NCBI GenBank assembly: GCA_001655195.1
Contig: LPNY01000086.1
Coordinates: 76,891-140,890 of the forward strand
Source: Arcobacter sp. EP1
GTDB lineage: Bacteria; Campylobacterota; Campylobacteria; Campylobacterales; Arcobacteraceae
Direction of reading: 5' to 3'
Length of the DNA stretch: 64,000 nucleotides
The notes beneath the pieces were generated by a model. It made no database searches and was not told the DNA's origin. It saw nothing but the letters and a program-made list of their open reading frames with translations. Position 1 is the first letter of the stretch. Each line of letters begins with the position of its first letter. Of the stretch, positions 61,668 through 64,000 are shown one piece after another. The position numbers were made by a program, and so were the translations under genes.

Positions 61668-62351
61668 TTAACTAAGATTTTTATTAATCTTAATTTGATA
61701 ACCAATCTTTGATATATTCGCAATACAATTCTCGGGAAGTTTTTTACGTAAATTTCGTACTAGTGACCTAAGCGCTGCACTGCTCATATTGTTGTTCCAA
61801 ATTTTTTTGTCAAACTCTTCATATGTGACAATACGTTGGTGATTTTTTAAGAGGAGTTCTAAGAAGTCTCTTTCATGATAGTCAAGCCTTACGACCTTTT
61901 TATTTACATACAGACATTTCTCTTTTAGGTTGTAATAATCGTGTTCGTTAAAGTACTTACTGCCATTTTGCTCCAAATAAGATATGTTTTTTTGACAAAT
62001 TATAAGTGCTTCTTTTAAGGCTTTAAGGGAAACTGGTTGCAGTAGATATTTTACTAAATTAAGTTCCATCGCTTTTAAACAATGTTGAATATCCGTGCAT
62101 TCTGTTAGAACGATGATTTGTATTTTTTTATCACAGTGTCGTATTTTTTGTACTAACTCTAATCCCTTTAAATCAGGCAGGTCAATATTTGTTATGATAA
62201 TATCAGGCCTATTTTCTTGGTAATATGAATATGCTTGTGTTCCACTGTTTACTAAGGTTACTTGCATTGACATAAACTCCAAGGCCTCTACAATTTTTTC
62301 TTGAAAACTTCGTTCTTTTTCCACATATAAGATATTAAATGTCCCCAACAT
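61668..62351 (-). CDS. OmpR-type regulator with degenerate receiver
   Basis: A 227-residue regulator. The receiver keeps the fold (ILYVEKERS, LTECTD) but has Asn55 where the phosphoacceptor aspartate belongs (DIIITNIDLP) and Gln instead of the conserved lysine (LLQPVSL). The C-terminal OmpR winged helix (LDYHERDFLELLLKN ... LRSLVRNLRKKL) is intact. It is the first gene of the downstream signalling group after napB and may act without phosphorylation. Confidence 0.9.
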   Translation of the reverse strand: MLGTFNILYVEKERSFQEKIVEALEFMSMQVTLVNSGTQAYSYYQENRPDIIITNIDLPDLKGLELVQKIRHCDKKIQIIVLTECTDIQHCLKAMELNLVKYLLQPVSLKALKEALIICQKNISYLEQNGSKYFNEHDYYNLKEKCLYVNKKVVRLDYHERDFLELLLKNHQRIVTYEEFDKKIWNNNMSSAALRSLVRNLRKKLPENCIANISKIGYQIKINKNLS

Positions 62352-62452
62352 TTTTTCCTCACTTAAATATAAACTCTATGTATTGATTGATAAGTATATT
62401 TATTTTTGGTGTCCATTTAGTGGTATGTTTTTTAAATTGAGAGATTATAGAA

Positions 62453-62530
62453 ATGGCACCGTCTATAAAAGGAGATAAGGTGCCATTGAAGATATTTAAA
62501 AAGAAGAAGAAAAAATGGTATTTCTCCTGA
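62453..62530 (+). CDS. possible 25-residue basic peptide
   Basis: ATG at 62453 followed by 25 codons to a TGA. The product starts MAPSIKGDKV and ends with a run of lysines, then WYFS. An inner GTG at 62480 has a perfect AAGGAG site 4-9 nt before it. The start lies in the first hairpin arm. Evidence is weak; it may be a chance frame within a structured RNA. Confidence 0.25.
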   Translation: MAPSIKGDKVPLKIFKKKKKKWYFS

Positions 62531-62857
62531 TGTATCTTTTTAAATACAATAGAATTATAAAGTATTTTTTATAAGATAAAGCTAACTATAAATGGCTATA
62601 TAAAGGGTGTTTAAAGACTTTTTGTAGAAAAAAAATATAAAGCTTTAGCTACTTTTATGATTTTAAATCATCTCTTTAATGTTATCTTTTTGAAGTGGGG
62701 CTATAAGCCCTTTGTTTGGGCCTTTTTTAATTTTTTAGTAACTGTTTTTTTCTTAACTAAAAGGAAAGGTGAAAAAAATTTTCTCAAAAAGATATAAGAA
62801 ATGTGTAAAAAGATTTAGAATTTTTTTGCTTTTTAAAGATAAAAATGTGGTTAGAAT

Positions 62858-62888
62858 AAAAAGGAGAGAGAAGAATTCTCTCCTTTTT
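62858..62888 (-). terminator. terminator after napB
   Basis: A perfect 12-bp stem AAAAAGGAGAGA / TCTCTCCTTTTT with a 7-nt loop, 10 bp past the minus-strand napB stop, with T-rich exit. Confidence 0.9.
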
Positions 62889-62897
62889 AATGATGCG

Positions 62898-63515
62898 TTA
62901 TTTGATTGTATCAACACCTTCGTTGATATTATCAATAAGGTTTGATCTGTTATTAGAATTTTTGGTTCTAAAGTCAGCTTCAAACATGTTTTCTACAGGT
63001 AGACTACTTACAGATTGTGGTGTATGACATGCTGAACAGTTATATCTTCCCCCAACTAATTGTTGTTCTACTTTTACAATTGTTTTAAAATCACTTGTAT
63101 TGTCAACACTTTTACCTTCTTTTTCAATTTTACCGCTGTTACTTAACGAAGTATCAGGTCTAAAATCTGTAAAGTGTGACTTTGGAACAGGTGTTGCGTT
63201 TAATGACTTGGCAACATCTGGTGTGTGACATCCTACACAAGAATTGTTATCAATAGTAATTGGCAACATTCCATCAACACTATGTGGAATCATAGGTGGT
63301 GCATTTTCAAATGAACGTTGAATCATTTGGCTTTGACCTGCTGCTTGTTTTATATAGTCAGTTTTATCTCCAATTGTATCTGAACCTTCGCTATATAAGT
63401 CAGTTGTTCTTAATCCTAAAGACTCCTCAGTTACCGTCTGCTTTTTTGCTGTACATCCTACCATGAAAATAGTTGTTACCGCAAAAAGTACTAAAATCAT
63501 TTTTGTTACTTTCAT
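62898..63515 (-). CDS. napB: periplasmic nitrate reductase diheme cytochrome c NapB
   Basis: A 205-residue diheme cytochrome from ATG 63515; GGAG is 6 nt upstream. A signal/anchor (MILVLFAVTTIFMVGC) precedes the mature part, whose two heme motifs are CVGCH (about 95) and CSACH (about 165), each in NapB context (IPHSVDGMLPITIDNNSC; GGRYNCSACH). The signal ends in VGC, so a lipoprotein is possible. NapB passes electrons to NapA. The usual Campylobacterota napG and napH genes are not between it and napA. Confidence 0.93.
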   Translation of the reverse strand: MKVTKMILVLFAVTTIFMVGCTAKKQTVTEESLGLRTTDLYSEGSDTIGDKTDYIKQAAGQSQMIQRSFENAPPMIPHSVDGMLPITIDNNSCVGCHTPDVAKSLNATPVPKSHFTDFRPDTSLSNSGKIEKEGKSVDNTSDFKTIVKVEQQLVGGRYNCSACHTPQSVSSLPVENMFEADFRTKNSNNRSNLIDNINEGVDTIK

Positions 63516-63543
63516 TGTATTCTCCATTGTATTATTTTAATAA

Positions 63544-64000
63544 TTACGCTTTGTAAACTTTTACAGCACATTTTTTAAAGTCTGTTTGTTTAGACATTGG
63601 ACATGTATAATCTGCACAAACTTTATTAATATATACTTTTTCATCAAAGAAAGGAACATAAATAAGATTTCGTGAAGGTCTATTTCTACCTCGAGTTTCA
63701 ACCCTTGCTTTAACTTTTCCTCTTCGAGATTCAACCCAAGCTAAATCACCCTGTTTAAGGTTAAATTTCTTGGCATCTTCTGGATGCATGTAACATAATG
63801 CTTCAGGAACTGCTCTATATAATTCTGGAACTCTCATTGTCATTGTTCCTGAGTGCCAGTGTTCAAGTACTCTTCCTGTTGACATCCATAATGGGTATTG
63901 CATATCTGGCATTTCAGGTGCATCCATGTATGGTCGTGCAAAGATTTTCGCTTTGTTAGGGATTGGAGTTTTCTTCTTAGAAGTAACACCTTTTAAGTCA
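63544..64000 (-). CDS. napA: periplasmic nitrate reductase catalytic subunit NapA (3' part)
   Basis: The reading frame is open to the window edge, so only the C-terminal 151 residues are seen. [41 protein letters not shown] and the terminal [18 protein letters not shown] are the C-terminal cofactor-binding domain of NapA. It lies 16 bp upstream of napB. Catalytic cysteine and Tat signal are outside the window. Confidence 0.95.
   Translation of the reverse strand, partial: DLKGVTSKKKTPIPNKAKIFARPYMDAPEMPDMQYPLWMSTGRVLEHWHSGTMTMRVPELYRAVPEALCYMHPEDAKKFNLKQGDLAWVESRRGKVKARVETRGRNRPSRNLIYVPFFDEKVYINKVCADYTCPMSKQTDFKKCAVKVYKA

Larger units (their letters stand above)
62352..62897. other. 546-bp intergenic region with nested hairpins
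   Basis: Between the regulator start and the napB end. It holds inverted repeats AATGGCACC/GGTGCCATT (62452-62487), TATTTAAAAAGA/TCTTTTTAAATA (62493-62546), GGGCT/AGCCC near 62699, and the nap terminator at 62858. It also contains a small ORF at 62453. No known RNA family was recognised. Confidence 0.55.

Noticed and set aside
62753..62983. Minus-strand frame overlapping the napB end
   Set aside because: It runs out of frame through napB and its terminator and has no ribosome site or family match.

Overview
The window is a low-GC bacterial chromosome segment that fits the Campylobacterota, most likely an Arcobacter-like member. The evidence is a selenocysteine- and tungsten-type periplasmic formate dehydrogenase with TupABC, a Nap nitrate reductase, several sensor kinases with the HQWRQPL phosphoacceptor motif typical of this phylum, an Aer/CetB-type PAS protein, heavy use of CGA for arginine, and many short AT-rich hairpin terminators. 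No phage, insertion-sequence transposase or CRISPR array was seen. The taxonomic call is inference from gene content.

Layout. 0-5.5 kb: end of an MFS transporter, then RidA, a PatB/MalY-type C-S lyase and serine acetyltransferase (sulfur amino-acid chemistry), a flavin disulfide oxidoreductase with an ArsR regulator and a VOC protein, and a lone Panacea-domain protein. 5.7-8.4 kb: a large chemoreceptor. 8.4-25.8 kb: a formate dehydrogenase island. A periplasmic binding protein, histidine kinase and response regulator face away from a polyferredoxin, TorD-like chaperone, small Tat protein, fdhA (in-frame UGA for selenocysteine), fdhB and fdhC. After a terminator come fdhD, an unknown CxLGxF protein, a short ModE, a NifS-like PLP protein, moeA and tupABC. 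25.8-30.7 kb: a structured 144-bp element, an unknown membrane coiled-coil protein, a selenocysteine SelW-like ORF, a MocR regulator with a divergent flavin oxidase, and a fold-type II PLP enzyme. 31-48 kb: mixed housekeeping and signalling genes (tandem Aer-type PAS protein, PhnA, cytochrome c553, RhlE, MOSC, LysE, aldolase, AIM24, methyltransferases, REC-REC-PAS-GGDEF cyclase, a second SelW-like selenoprotein, cold shock protein, DsbA-like protein, RlmF, peptide deformylase). 48-62 kb: a minus-strand signalling block with a GGDEF protein, two orphan HQWRQPL kinases, tRNA-Ser, an M1 peptidase-ChaN-PDZ fusion, and a hybrid kinase-Hpt-CheY-OmpR set. 62.9-64 kb: napB and the 3' end of napA.

How the parts may work together. 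The formate dehydrogenase island links tungstate uptake (TupABC), cofactor assembly (MoeA, FdhD, possibly the PLP protein), Tat export (TorD-like protein, Tat peptides), electron transfer (polyferredoxin, FdhB, FdhC) and control (ModE-like repressor, binding protein-kinase-regulator triad). Formate oxidation would feed electrons to quinone and then to nitrate through Nap at the right end. Selenium is used at least three times: FdhA and two small SelW-like proteins whose UGA codons are followed by near-identical hairpins at the same offset. The selenium machinery itself (selA, selB, selC, selD) is not in this window.
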